A stretch of DNA of 64,000 nt, from contig CAJQLE010000001.1 in assembly GCA_905479105.1 (NCBI GenBank), positions 485,628 through 549,627 of the forward strand, read 5' to 3'. Positions 44,750 to 53,545 of the stretch are shown here, one piece after another. The stretch is from an uncultured Flavobacteriales bacterium. Lineage in GTDB: Bacteria > Bacteroidota > Bacteroidia > Flavobacteriales_G > Salibacteraceae. The notes under the pieces were generated by a model that made no database searches, was not told the DNA's origin, and was given only the letters and a program-made list of their open reading frames with translations. Position numbers and translations under genes: made by a program. Within the stretch, counting starts at the first letter, position 1. Each line of letters opens with the position of its first letter.

Positions 44750-45796
44750 TTATTTCGACTTTTCTAGCGTAAACGAGAATGTTGTACCCTTCTCCACAAC
44801 GCTTCTTGCGCTGACGGTTTGTCCATGAGATTCAATGATGTGCTTGCAAATGGCTAAACCAAGTCCTGTTCCACCTTCGTGGCGAGATCTGCTTTTGTCA
44901 ACACGATAGAATCGTTCGAAAAGTCGTGGAACGTGATCTGGGCTAACGCCAATTCCATCATCGGCAACCTCTATCAAGATGTTTTGAGACATGTCAAAAA
45001 AGCGCACTTCACAGTAACCTTCTTCCTTGCCATAATTAATAGCATTCGTCAGAAGATTGGTAAGAACTTGCAAAATCTTGTTCTTATCCGCCTTGACCCA
45101 AATAGGTTTATCATACTTTTTATTAAACCTCAAGTCAATATTCTTTTCAGCCGCTCTGAGCTCAAATAATTTGAATAGCTCTTCAACGAGGTCTATCATA
45201 TTGAACTTCTCCAATTTCAGAACTTCACGACCAGCTTCAAGTTTAGAGATACTATCCAAGTCTTCAACGAGAGCGGTTAGGCGTTCTAAATTTTTATCGG
45301 CTCGTCCTAAATAATCATAGTTAATCTTAGGATCCTCCAATCCTCCTTCCAATAAGGTCAGCAAATAGCCTTGAATATTAAAAATTGGTGTTTTTAATTC
45401 ATGCGCTAAGTTTCCAATAAAGTCTCTTCTGAAACTCGCCTGCTCTTTAAGTGTCTGGATTTCGCTTTGTTGCACATTGGCCCACTCTTCCACATCTTTC
45501 TGCACATCACCCAATATATCGTTGGATTTTGAAACCTCTTTTAATCGCTCATCCATTTTGTCCTTTGAATGAATCGATCTAAATAAGAGTATAATTTTTT
45601 CATGGAGAAAATTCTCCACAGACCACCATGCTAAAAAATAGGTGCTGCTAGCCGTTAATAAAATATACGCAAACCAAAGCCATAATGGAAAGTATTGCCC
45701 CACCAGGAACTGAGCAAGCAGTAAAACTACAATACCTATAAATGTAAGGGCAATCGCAATGAATACTGCGATCTGTTTTGGATTTTCAATTTTCAT
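44750..45796 (-). CDS. phoR: Sensor histidine kinase, PhoR-like
   Basis: A 348-residue membrane kinase. Two membrane helices (about 9-31 and 38-58) with almost no periplasmic loop are followed by a HAMP-like/coiled linker, the HisKA domain (NLAHELKTPIFNIQGYL, phospho-accepting H132) and a HATPase domain (N-box LLTNAINYGKEEG, DDGIGV, GTGLGLAICKHI). The short sensor part with no large periplasmic domain and linkage to a PhoB-like regulator and to a Na/Pi transporter match PhoR in Bacteroidota. No PAS domain was recognised. It starts 29 bp after the regulator gene. Phosphate as the signal is an inference. Confidence 0.88.
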   Translation of the reverse strand: MKIENPKQIAVFIAIALTFIGIVVLLLAQFLVGQYFPLWLWFAYILLTASSTYFLAWWSVENFLHEKIILLFRSIHSKDKMDERLKEVSKSNDILGDVQKDVEEWANVQQSEIQTLKEQASFRRDFIGNLAHELKTPIFNIQGYLLTLLEGGLEDPKINYDYLGRADKNLERLTALVEDLDSISKLEAGREVLKLEKFNMIDLVEELFKLFELRAAEKNIDLRFNKKYDKPIWVKADKNKILQVLTNLLTNAINYGKEEGYCEVRFFDMSQNILIEVADDGIGVSPDHVPRLFERFYRVDKSRSRHEGGTGLGLAICKHIIESHGQTVSARSVVEKGTTFSFTLEKSK

Positions 45797-45825
45797 GATT
45801 TACAAGAAAAACAAAGTTAGGACGA

Positions 45826-46506
45826 TTAATCCTCAAACTTATACCCAACTCCTTTAATCGTTTTGATATGCGAACTACCAATTTTTTCTCGCAGTTTTCG
45901 AATATGAACATCTATCGTTCTGTCACCAACTACAACATCATCACCCCAAACAGAAGATAAAATACCTTCTCTTGTAAACACCTTGCCCGGAACTGAAATC
46001 AATAATGCCAGCAATTCAAACTCCTTCTTTGGCAGGTTAAGCTCAACATCATCCTTTATGACTACGTATCGATCTCTGTCGATACGTAGAGATTTTAAAT
46101 CCCTAGTGCCCATAGGCATGATGGCTCCTTCCTTTCTGCGCAATAGCGCTTTTATTCTGCTGATTAAAACTCTCGGTTTAATCGGTTTTGAGATGTAGTC
46201 ATCAGCACCGGCATCAAAACCTGCGATTTGCGAATAATCTTCTCCACGCGCGGTGAGAAAAGCAATAACTATATTCTTGGTGTCTGAATTATCTCTAAGC
46301 TGGATACACGTTTCCACACCATCCATTTCAGGCATCATAACATCCAATAGGATAAGGTCTGGCTTCTTTTTTTTCGCAATCTCAATAGCTTCTATACCAT
46401 TATTGGCGGTGTAAACTTTCGCCCCCTCTTTCTCAATGTTATAACTTAAGAATTCGAGGATGTCTTCCTCATCATCTACTACAAGAATTTTAGTCTTTGA
46501 AAGCAT
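45826..46506 (-). CDS. phoB: OmpR/PhoB family response regulator
   Basis: A 226-residue regulator. The receiver domain has the acidic pair D11/D12, phosphorylation site D55 (LILLDVMMPEMDG) and K103-type lysine in YISKPIKP; the C-terminal winged helix ends TIDVHIRKLREKIGSSHIKTI and GVGYKFED, as in PhoB. The start at 46506 is chosen because a -7 box TACATTCG at 46541-46534 sits 27 bp upstream; the alternative start at 46554 would lie upstream of that box. Three TAA half-sites with 11-bp period lie just above the promoter, suggesting autoregulation. It is the first gene of a phoB-phoR (-GSCFA) transcript. Confidence 0.88.
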   Translation of the reverse strand: MLSKTKILVVDDEEDILEFLSYNIEKEGAKVYTANNGIEAIEIAKKKKPDLILLDVMMPEMDGVETCIQLRDNSDTKNIVIAFLTARGEDYSQIAGFDAGADDYISKPIKPRVLISRIKALLRRKEGAIMPMGTRDLKSLRIDRDRYVVIKDDVELNLPKKEFELLALLISVPGKVFTREGILSSVWGDDVVVGDRTIDVHIRKLREKIGSSHIKTIKGVGYKFED

Positions 46507-46533
46507 AAGTTCAGTTTTGTCTGAGTTGTGCTT

Positions 46534-46588
46534 CGAATGTAGATTGGTAGACATGATGACAATTTATGTTAGCGTTATGAAAAGGTTA
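46534..46588 (-). promoter_or_regulatory. phoB promoter with 11-bp spaced TAAC half-sites
   Basis: On the minus strand three 11-bp units start TAAC (46588), TAAC (46577) and TAAA (46566). The -7 box TACATTCG is at 46541-46534, 25 bp below the start of the last unit, and no TTG is found at -33. This is the pattern of an activator-dependent promoter of the PhoB/PhoP type. The half-sites are short, so chance cannot be ruled out from this copy alone. Confidence 0.5.
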
Positions 46589-46712
46589 GACTTATTGCAC
46601 TCGCTCAAAATCTAATTTATTCGAATGTAAACACTTTTAAGCTAACGAGGCTGCACGCCTTACTGCTACTGCAAATTCGAAATAATGAAATTCGGCCAAA
46701 AATCATGAAACA

Positions 46713-46784
46713 TTAACGGAACACTTTCATAACATAGACTTAACCGCAGACTAATCCGCGGATAATCTATTGGCAATTCCTTTG
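46713..46784 (+). promoter_or_regulatory. Four tandem 11-bp Pho-box-like half-sites upstream of the beta-helix lipoprotein
   Basis: Four consecutive 11-bp units begin TAAC (46730), TAAC (46741), TAAT (46752) and TAAT (46763). A -7-like TTCCTTTG lies at 46777-46784, 14 bp after the start of the last unit, and there is no TTG at -33. Another TTAACGG at 46713 is out of register. An 11-bp direct repeat placed over the -33 region is what PhoB and PhoP boxes look like in other phyla. Confidence 0.6.
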
Positions 46785-46805
46785 CGCTAAATAAAATTTC
46801 AAACA

Positions 46806-48125
46806 ATGAAAAGAATTTACCTATCCCCAGCAAAAGTAATGGCAGTGATGATGTCATTAGGTTTTGCACTATCTATTTCTTCTTGTAAAAAAGAAGGATG
46901 TACTGATGAAACAGCTACAAACTATGACGACAAAGCCAAAGATGATGATGGCTCTTGCGAGTATCCAGTAGCTCAAGAAGGAGAAGTTACTAAAACTGGT
47001 TCTATTACAGCAAATGAAACATGGACTGCAAACAACATTTACTTTCTTGACGGAAAAGTTGTTGTTGAAGACGGTGCTACTTTAACTATTGAGCCTGGAA
47101 CTATCATTAAAGGTAAGCAAGGACAAGAAGCTGCTGCTTCTGCTCTAATTGTTGCTAAAGGAGGAATGATCATGGCAGAGGGTACTGCGGCTGCACCAAT
47201 CATTTTCACTTCCGAGTTAGACAACATTACTTATGGTGAAAAAAGAGGAACTAACCTTACGAAGACTGACAATGAAAAATGGGGTGGGATTGCTATTTTA
47301 GGTGACGCACCATCTTCTACTGAAAACGGTGATAAAGTTGGAAACCTAGAAGGTATTCCTGCAGACGAAGGATACGGTGAGTACGGTGGAGACAATGCAG
47401 CTGACAATTCAGGTGTATTAAAGTATGTTTCTATTCGCCACGGTGGTATCTCTATCGGTGAAGGAAACGAATTGAACGGTTTAACACTTGCTGGTGTTGG
47501 AAACGGAACAACAATCGAAAACATTGAGATCTACGCTACTCTTGATGATGGTGTTGAGTTCTTTGGAGGTACAGTTAATGCTAAGAACATTTTGGTATTC
47601 TATCAAGGTGATGATGGTATTGACATCGATCAAAACTACTCTGGAACAGTTGATGGTTTTGCTGTAATTCATGGAGATGGTATTGGAACAGACGAAGGAC
47701 TTGAAATCGATGGTCCAGAAGGATCTACTTATACTGATGGTCTTTTCACTTTGAAAAATGGTCTTTGTAAGAACGAAGGATCTGAAGGATCTGCTGCTGA
47801 TTTCAAATCAAAAGCGCAAGGAACAATTCAAAATGTGACGTTCGAATATGGTTCCAAGCCAGTTAAGTTAAGAGCTTCTTTTGATGAAACTTGTGGTGCA
47901 AAATCTGACGCTGCTAAATATGTAGCTGATGATAGATTAGTTTTTGACAACTGCAACATGAGCTCTGTCGAAGTTTATGAGAACGCTGATCCTGCAACTT
48001 GCATTTCTGAAACTGCTGCTGCTCAAACTGCTGCAGAAGCTAAGATTAATGTTAGTGGTTCAGGTGGTTCAGTTAGTCTTTCAACTTGGTCTTGGGGTGC
48101 TGCTGGAAACAACAATGAACTGTAA
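46806..48125 (+). CDS. Right-handed beta-helix lipoprotein, probably phosphate-regulated
   Basis: A 439-residue lipoprotein (lipobox SISSC, C27), with a short Cys- and Asp-rich segment resembling thrombospondin-type calcium-binding repeats (NYDDKAKDDDGSC, 40-52) and then a long parallel beta-helix with repeated IxFxxV and GVExFGGTV turns (about 60-340). Many Asp and Gly residues in the turns suggest calcium. No enzyme motif is present. It sits between the phoBR genes and a TonB-dependent receptor, behind the clearest array of 11-bp half-sites, so surface capture of a phosphate source together with the receptor is inferred. A terminator follows at 48150. Confidence 0.8.
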   Translation: MKRIYLSPAKVMAVMMSLGFALSISSCKKEGCTDETATNYDDKAKDDDGSCEYPVAQEGEVTKTGSITANETWTANNIYFLDGKVVVEDGATLTIEPGTIIKGKQGQEAAASALIVAKGGMIMAEGTAAAPIIFTSELDNITYGEKRGTNLTKTDNEKWGGIAILGDAPSSTENGDKVGNLEGIPADEGYGEYGGDNAADNSGVLKYVSIRHGGISIGEGNELNGLTLAGVGNGTTIENIEIYATLDDGVEFFGGTVNAKNILVFYQGDDGIDIDQNYSGTVDGFAVIHGDGIGTDEGLEIDGPEGSTYTDGLFTLKNGLCKNEGSEGSAADFKSKAQGTIQNVTFEYGSKPVKLRASFDETCGAKSDAAKYVADDRLVFDNCNMSSVEVYENADPATCISETAAAQTAAEAKINVSGSGGSVSLSTWSWGAAGNNNEL

Positions 48126-48149
48126 GTATTAAAGTATAGTATTTTATTA

Positions 48150-48178
48150 AAAGCCCTGTGATTAAGTCACAGGGCTTT
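48150..48178. terminator. Rho-independent terminator
   Basis: A 12-bp perfect stem (AAAGCCCTGTGA / TCACAGGGCTTT) with a 5-nt loop between the beta-helix lipoprotein and the TonB-dependent receptor. The receptor may still be reached by read-through, since only 35 bp separate it from the ATG. Confidence 0.8.
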
Positions 48179-48212
48179 ATCTGTTTACTAAGGAGAACTA
48201 ATAATTCAAATA

Positions 48213-51053
48213 ATGTCAAGAGTTTTATCATTCCTCGTTTTCTGTCTTTTTGCTACGTCTGTTCTAGCCCAAGAAAAAGGCTTCATTAGAGGTAATATTG
48301 CTGATGGTGATTTCGGTGGTCCTATGATTGGAGCTACCGTAACTGTTGATGGAATGCCGGGTGTTGGCGCGTCTACAGATTTTGATGGAAATTTTTCATT
48401 ACCGCTGGCTCCTGGTACTTATGATATCTCGATCTCCTTTATTTCTTATGCTACACAATCATACCCCAAAACAGTAGTAACTTCTGGTAAAGTAACAATG
48501 ATCGATGCTGTATTAAGTTCTGCCATTGAAGAATTAGCAGGAGTGGAAATTGTAGGTGAAGTGAGAAGAAACTCCGAGGTAGCCATGCTCATGGACATGA
48601 AGAACGCATCTACAGTGACGGATGGATTGTCTGCTCAATCATTTCGTAAAATCGGTGACTCTGACCTATCTGGAGCTATCAAGCGTGTAACCGGTGTTAC
48701 GGTTCAAGGTGGTAAATATGTATACGTGAGAGGTCTTGGAGATCGCTACACAAAAACCACGTTAAATGGCATGTCGCTCCCAGGTTTAGATCCTGATGTA
48801 AACGCTGTTCAAATCGACATCTTCCCAACGAATGTTTTGGAAAATGTTTCAGTTTCTAAGACTTTTTCACCTGATTTAGATGGTGACTTTACCGGTGGAC
48901 TGGTCAATGTGGTTACCAAAAACTTCCCTGATAAAAAATCTTCACAGATTGGATTTGGATTAGCGGTAACCCCAGGTATGACTTTTAATCCTGATTACAT
49001 TCTATATAACAGACAAGCAACGGCCTTTACCGGTTTTGATTTCGGAAATAAAGAGCTTCCCTTCAATCCTTATACGAATGAGATTATTCCAGACCCCGTT
49101 CTGAATGATAAGACCCAAGAAGATTTAAGCCGGAGCTTTGACCCTCAAATGGCAGCAAAGAAAAAAACTGCACTTCCTAATGGTTCTTTCTCATTCAGTC
49201 ATGGCAATCAAATCAATAAAGAGAGCGGAGCCACTTTGGGATATAATGCCGTATTCAATTATTCCAATGAAACTGTTTTTTACAAAGATTTTCAATCCAA
49301 CGACTATTTGAGAGATAACAATAAAACGGTCGAACCTCTCTTCCAACAAATCAGACGTATCGGAGATGTTGGGAAAAATAATGTTTTGTGGAGTGGGCTT
49401 CTTTCCGGGGCATACAAGAAAAATAACAATTCATACTCTCTAACTATCTTGAATAGTCAAAGTGCCGAGACATCCGCATCCATCAGAAAGAACCAAGACT
49501 TCAATCAGAATCAAGCGACATTAATTGAGAATATCTTAACCTATAGTCAACGCACGCTGAGCTCCGCTATAGTATCGGGTCAGCATCGCCTCGGAATTGT
49601 AGAATTAAATTGGAGCAATGCACTTTCTTACTCTCGTGTTTACGATCCTGACTTCAGAGAAACTAGAATCTCAATTACAGATGGTGACACTACATTGAGT
49701 ACTGGAAATGGTTCAGGGCTGTTCAGGTTCTGGAGAGACTTAGTCGAATACAATGAATCTTTTAAATTAGATGTGAAAGTTCCTATAGCGGAACGAGCCT
49801 TTATAAAGGTTGGAGGTATTGGCACTTATAAGGCAAGAACTTTTGAAACATTCTCTTATAAGCACACTCGTCAAAACCTAAGTGATATTGATTTTGATCC
49901 AAATTGGTATCTGCAAGAAGAGAATATATGGACTGCTGATGTTGAAAACCCAAACAATGAAGCGGGTACATATACAATAGGAACTTTTCAGCCTGCGAAC
50001 TCTTATGACGCCAGACAGGATTTAATTACCGGTTACTTATTGGTAAACCACTCACTATTCAACTTCATCAAGTTGATCTATGGAGCACGCGTTGAAAGAA
50101 CCAACATGTATTACACCGGAACAAACAATTCTGGATCTGTGGTATACAATGATTCATTGGTTTTGAATGAATTAAACTTGCTTCCTTCGATAAACGCTGT
50201 GTTCAGTTTAGGGAAGAAAATGAATCTGCGAGCTGGCGCTAATAGAACATTGGCAAGACCATCATTTAAGGAAAAATCTATCGCACAGATCTACGATCCA
50301 ATTACCAAAAGAACATTCACGGGTAATATTGACCTTCAGCAAACCATGGTCAACAACTTTGACTTACGATACGAATACTTCATTAGTTCAAAAGAACTCT
50401 TCTCTGTTAGTGCGTTCTACAAGCAGTTTGACGGCCACATCGAATTGGTTTCTTTTGCAACAGCTCCAGACAACCTTAAGCCACGAAACTCAGGATTAGC
50501 AGAAGTTTATGGTGTGGAAATAGAATTAAGAAAAGCCATACCTGGAGTAGAGTCAGGATTCTTCAGCCGCCTATTTTTGAGTACAAACGTTTCTTTAGTT
50601 GAATCTAGAGTTGACATGAATACTGTGCTGGTCGATAATTCTGGCACAACTGAACGCGAGCTGCGAGAGAACAATCTTCGAACCAATGAAACTCTTAGTC
50701 AGTTCAGACCAATGTCTGGTCAGTCTCCTTATGCTGTCAATTTTGCGCTTTCATATGAAGACATTGAAAGACAAGCAAATGTGAGTCTTGCCTATAACGT
50801 GCAAGGTGAACAACTTACAATTATCGCGTCTGGTCGTGTTCCAGACATATACACGATTCCTTTCAATAGCTTAAACTTTAATGCTTACAAGAGTTTCGGT
50901 GACGACTTTCAACACCGCTTAACATTTGGATTGAATAATATCATGAACGATGACAGAACGCTTGTTTACAGGTCATACGGGTCAGAAGATGGCATTTACA
51001 CAAGTTACAAGCCAGGAGTTGGCGTAAGTTTAAAATACAACTACACTTTCTAA
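48213..51053 (+). CDS. TonB-dependent receptor with carboxypeptidase regulatory-like domain
   Basis: A 946-residue outer-membrane receptor. Signal peptide (1-19, ending VLAQ), a carboxypeptidase-D regulatory-like domain (about 23-105, with GATVTVDGMPGVGASTDFDG), plug domain (about 125-240, with SGAIKRVTGVTVQGGKYVYV and VRGLGDRYTKTTLNGMSLPG) and a 22-strand barrel ending in a terminal aromatic (KYNYTF). No SusD-like partner follows, so it is not a typical glycan-uptake pair. Its neighbours point to uptake of phosphate or a phosphorylated compound. Powered by TonB, possibly through the ExbB/ExbD set at the start of the window. Confidence 0.93.
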   Translation: MSRVLSFLVFCLFATSVLAQEKGFIRGNIADGDFGGPMIGATVTVDGMPGVGASTDFDGNFSLPLAPGTYDISISFISYATQSYPKTVVTSGKVTMIDAVLSSAIEELAGVEIVGEVRRNSEVAMLMDMKNASTVTDGLSAQSFRKIGDSDLSGAIKRVTGVTVQGGKYVYVRGLGDRYTKTTLNGMSLPGLDPDVNAVQIDIFPTNVLENVSVSKTFSPDLDGDFTGGLVNVVTKNFPDKKSSQIGFGLAVTPGMTFNPDYILYNRQATAFTGFDFGNKELPFNPYTNEIIPDPVLNDKTQEDLSRSFDPQMAAKKKTALPNGSFSFSHGNQINKESGATLGYNAVFNYSNETVFYKDFQSNDYLRDNNKTVEPLFQQIRRIGDVGKNNVLWSGLLSGAYKKNNNSYSLTILNSQSAETSASIRKNQDFNQNQATLIENILTYSQRTLSSAIVSGQHRLGIVELNWSNALSYSRVYDPDFRETRISITDGDTTLSTGNGSGLFRFWRDLVEYNESFKLDVKVPIAERAFIKVGGIGTYKARTFETFSYKHTRQNLSDIDFDPNWYLQEENIWTADVENPNNEAGTYTIGTFQPANSYDARQDLITGYLLVNHSLFNFIKLIYGARVERTNMYYTGTNNSGSVVYNDSLVLNELNLLPSINAVFSLGKKMNLRAGANRTLARPSFKEKSIAQIYDPITKRTFTGNIDLQQTMVNNFDLRYEYFISSKELFSVSAFYKQFDGHIELVSFATAPDNLKPRNSGLAEVYGVEIELRKAIPGVESGFFSRLFLSTNVSLVESRVDMNTVLVDNSGTTERELRENNLRTNETLSQFRPMSGQSPYAVNFALSYEDIERQANVSLAYNVQGEQLTIIASGRVPDIYTIPFNSLNFNAYKSFGDDFQHRLTFGLNNIMNDDRTLVYRSYGSEDGIYTSYKPGVGVSLKYNYTF

Positions 51054-51072
51054 GGACAGAATTGAGCATAAA

Positions 51073-51099
51073 AAAAGCCCCGCTATTAGCGGGGCTTTT
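51073..51099. terminator. Bidirectional terminator between the receptor and the small secreted protein
   Basis: A 12-bp perfect stem (AAAAGCCCCGCT / AGCGGGGCTTTT) with a 3-nt loop, lying between convergent genes that end at 51053 and 51120. Confidence 0.88.
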
Positions 51100-51119
51100 C
51101 TATTTATAGTTTGTTTGAT

Positions 51120-51425
51120 CTAATCCTTTTCAGCGATAACAACCGGTGCAGAAGCATTTCCGACCATTGGATTATTAAATGATCCATAATCAACTACCTG
51201 TCCATTATCAAAACGAGCGTAAGTAGTAACTGAGTTTAATGTTCTTTCTTGGTATACTTTAACAAGTTCATTGCTGTAGACAACAAAAACATCAGCTCCT
51301 AAAGCATCAGTTCCTTGAACCTTGATCTCTCCATTTTCAAGTCGCGTAAGCTCTACATCCTGCGTAGACTGAGCTATCACAGCATTTACGCCTAACATTA
51401 ACATTATTGCAATTACATATTTCAT
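51120..51425 (-). CDS. Small secreted protein of unknown function
   Basis: A 101-residue protein with signal peptide (1-18, ending AVIAQ) and a short beta-rich mature part (VELTRLENGEIKVQGTD). I do not recognise a family. It is unusual in having a strong Shine-Dalgarno AGGAGG (51436-51431) 5 nt before the ATG, which is rare in this phylum, and in lying behind four 11-bp-spaced TAAC-type half-sites. It lies between the receptor and the Na/Pi transporter and may belong to the phosphate response. Confidence 0.75.
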   Translation of the reverse strand: MKYVIAIMLMLGVNAVIAQSTQDVELTRLENGEIKVQGTDALGADVFVVYSNELVKVYQERTLNSVTTYARFDNGQVVDYGSFNNPMVGNASAPVVIAEKD

Positions 51426-51430
51426 AACGA

Positions 51431-51510
51431 CCTCCTCTTTAATTCAACGTAAAGTTAACTATTTATTCGTTCAATGTTACGCCAATGTTAACTTAATTGT
51501 CTCAATGTTA
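51431..51510 (-). promoter_or_regulatory. Pho-box-like array and strong Shine-Dalgarno upstream of the small secreted protein
   Basis: Read on the minus strand, 11-bp units begin TAAC (51490), TAAC (51479), GAAT (51468) and TAAC (51457); the first two share TAACATTG. A further TAAC at 51510 is out of register. A -7-like TACGTTG lies at 51451-51445. The Shine-Dalgarno AGGAGG is at 51436-51431. The first two units (TTAACA-N5-GTAACA) fit a PhoP-type box closely. Confidence 0.55.
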
Positions 51511-51810
51511 TGGAGCGACTCCATTGAGCTACTGATTAATGATCGCTATTTCGACCTTAAACAGCTCATTATCATATATTTTAAATTTTTAATCGCTGTA
51601 TATGATGCAAATGATCTTTTTCAAAATTTGTATTAAAAAAAGCTCATTGTAACTAGAATGTTAACAGAATCTTTAAAAATCACGGGGAATTCCTGCACTC
51701 CTTAGAAGAATGAATTCACACAACTGACCCATTTAATGATAATATAACCTTATGAATCTCCACCGCCATATGCATGAAAGTACATTTGCTTCTTCACAAT
51801 TTATCTGTTA
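51511..51810. other. Intergenic region upstream of the Na/Pi cotransporter
   Basis: About 300 bp with no gene. It should contain the transporter promoter; TAAT at 51734 and TAAC at 51745 are 11 bp apart, and TAAC at 51650 and 51662 are 12 bp apart, but neither pair is convincing. No clear -7 box was found. Confidence 0.4.
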
Positions 51811-53508
51811 ATGGAAGAAACCTTTGGAGTATTTGAAACATTACGGCTGATAGGATCACTTGGCCTTTTCATTTATGGAATGAAAATAATGAGCGATGGC
51901 ATCCAAAAGGTTGCAGGGAATCGCATGCGAGAAGTATTGGGTTCAATGACTTCTAATAGGTTTACGGGAGTGTTTACTGGCTTTCTCACGACCGCCTTGA
52001 TTCAATCTAGTTCTGCTACAACAGTGATGATCGTAAGTTTCGTTAACGCAGGTCTGTTAACCTTGCGCCAGGCTATTGGTGTAATAATGGGAGCCAATAT
52101 TGGAACAACCATTACAGCCGTACTCATCTTGATATTTGGCTTTTCCAAGTTCAGCATATCAGATTATGCCCTTCCTCTTATAGCGATCGGGTTTCCTTTG
52201 TTATTTCTTAAGAATACGCAGCTCAAATCAGCAGGAGAAACCCTGATAGGCTTTAGTATCCTGTTTATGGGTCTTGATTTTCTTAAGGACAGTGTTCCTC
52301 AAATCAGCCATAGTCAGTTAGAATATCTTATTGGACTTACCGAATATGGCATCTGGTCTACTATTCTTTTCGTATTAATAGGTAGTGTCTTAACCATTGT
52401 TGTTCAATCGTCAAGTGCCGCTATGGCACTAACAATCATTATGTGTGAGCGTGGGATGCCGCTGGATATGGCTGCAGCAATTGTATTGGGAGAAAACATT
52501 GGAACAACTATAACCGCGAATTTGGCAGCAATCATTGGCAATGTACACGCAAAACGTGCCGCCCGGGCGCATCTCATTTTCAACCTAATAGGTGTGGGAT
52601 GGATGTTATTGGTGTTTCCATTATTCCTGTCGGGTATCAACTCCTATATGGAGACGACTTCTATTGGCATGCCCTCGGCCGAAAACAGTCAAGCCACAAA
52701 ATGGGCCCTTACTCTCTTTCACATGTCATTTAACATTGTTAATGTTACCCTCCTCATTGGATTCTTAGGAACCATAGCACAAGTTGTAACGAAAATGGTG
52801 CCGAGTAAGTCCGAAGAAGACGAACAATTCTCTCTCGAATATATCGGGGCTGGAATAATGAGCACTCCAGAGCTTTCTTTAATTGAAGCCCAAAAGGAAA
52901 TGGTAAAGTTTAGTCAAGTAACATATCGAATGCTTGGCTTTTTGAAGGAGTTGTTATTCGAAAAAGAAAAGAAAGAGCAGCGCATAAAAATCGAACGAAT
53001 AGAAAAATATGAGCAAATCACCGATAAAATAGAAGTTGAGGTATCTGACTATTTGATGACAGTATTGCAAGGTGAGTTGAGTGGTGAATCAAGTAAACGT
53101 ATTCGAAGTATGCTCGATATAGCAAGCGTAATGGAGCAGATTGCAGACGTTTTCTTTCAAATGTCATTGACCTATGACAGAAAAATCGATTCAAAATCGT
53201 GGTTTACTCTTGAGCAAAGAAGAAGCTTATTAGAAATGTATGATTTGATCGATCTCGTCTTTGAAAATATGATGATCAACCTTGAAAATAAGTACGATGA
53301 TATCGACTTAGAAAAAGCAGAAACCTTAGAGTATCAAGTTAATCGCTTACGCGATAGAATCCGGAAAGAGCATTTAGACAACATGGGTAAATCGGATTAC
53401 AATATTGACAGTGGAATGATTTATAACGACCTATACTCGTCATTAGAAAAAGTTGGAAATCACTTGCTCGAAATCAATGAAGCTATCGCTGGAAAGGTCG
53501 TGAGTTAA
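51811..53508 (+). CDS. Na/Pi cotransporter family protein with PhoU-like domain
   Basis: A 565-residue protein. Residues 1-340 are the NptA-type Na/Pi cotransporter with its two inverted QSSSA repeats (IQSSSATTVMIVSFVNAG and VQSSSAAMALTIIMCERG), each followed by GANIGTTIT or GENIGTTIT. Residues about 360-565 are a charged, helical PhoU-like domain (LFEKEKKEQRIKIERIEKYE). It should import phosphate with sodium, the PhoU part acting on the cytoplasmic side as a regulator. It lies at the end of the phosphate-response island. The ATG at 51811 fits the family start. Confidence 0.92.
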   Translation: MEETFGVFETLRLIGSLGLFIYGMKIMSDGIQKVAGNRMREVLGSMTSNRFTGVFTGFLTTALIQSSSATTVMIVSFVNAGLLTLRQAIGVIMGANIGTTITAVLILIFGFSKFSISDYALPLIAIGFPLLFLKNTQLKSAGETLIGFSILFMGLDFLKDSVPQISHSQLEYLIGLTEYGIWSTILFVLIGSVLTIVVQSSSAAMALTIIMCERGMPLDMAAAIVLGENIGTTITANLAAIIGNVHAKRAARAHLIFNLIGVGWMLLVFPLFLSGINSYMETTSIGMPSAENSQATKWALTLFHMSFNIVNVTLLIGFLGTIAQVVTKMVPSKSEEDEQFSLEYIGAGIMSTPELSLIEAQKEMVKFSQVTYRMLGFLKELLFEKEKKEQRIKIERIEKYEQITDKIEVEVSDYLMTVLQGELSGESSKRIRSMLDIASVMEQIADVFFQMSLTYDRKIDSKSWFTLEQRRSLLEMYDLIDLVFENMMINLENKYDDIDLEKAETLEYQVNRLRDRIRKEHLDNMGKSDYNIDSGMIYNDLYSSLEKVGNHLLEINEAIAGKVVS

Positions 53509-53545
53509 ACCTATGGTGTTCTGACACTGCTTGGAATACAGAAAT

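Noticed and set aside
51640-51760. Pho-box-like pairs upstream of the Na/Pi cotransporter
   Set aside because: TAAC at 51650 and 51662 are 12 bp apart and TAAT/TAAC at 51734/51745 is only a single pair; given the AT content this is too weak, although the context makes it worth including in a motif scan.
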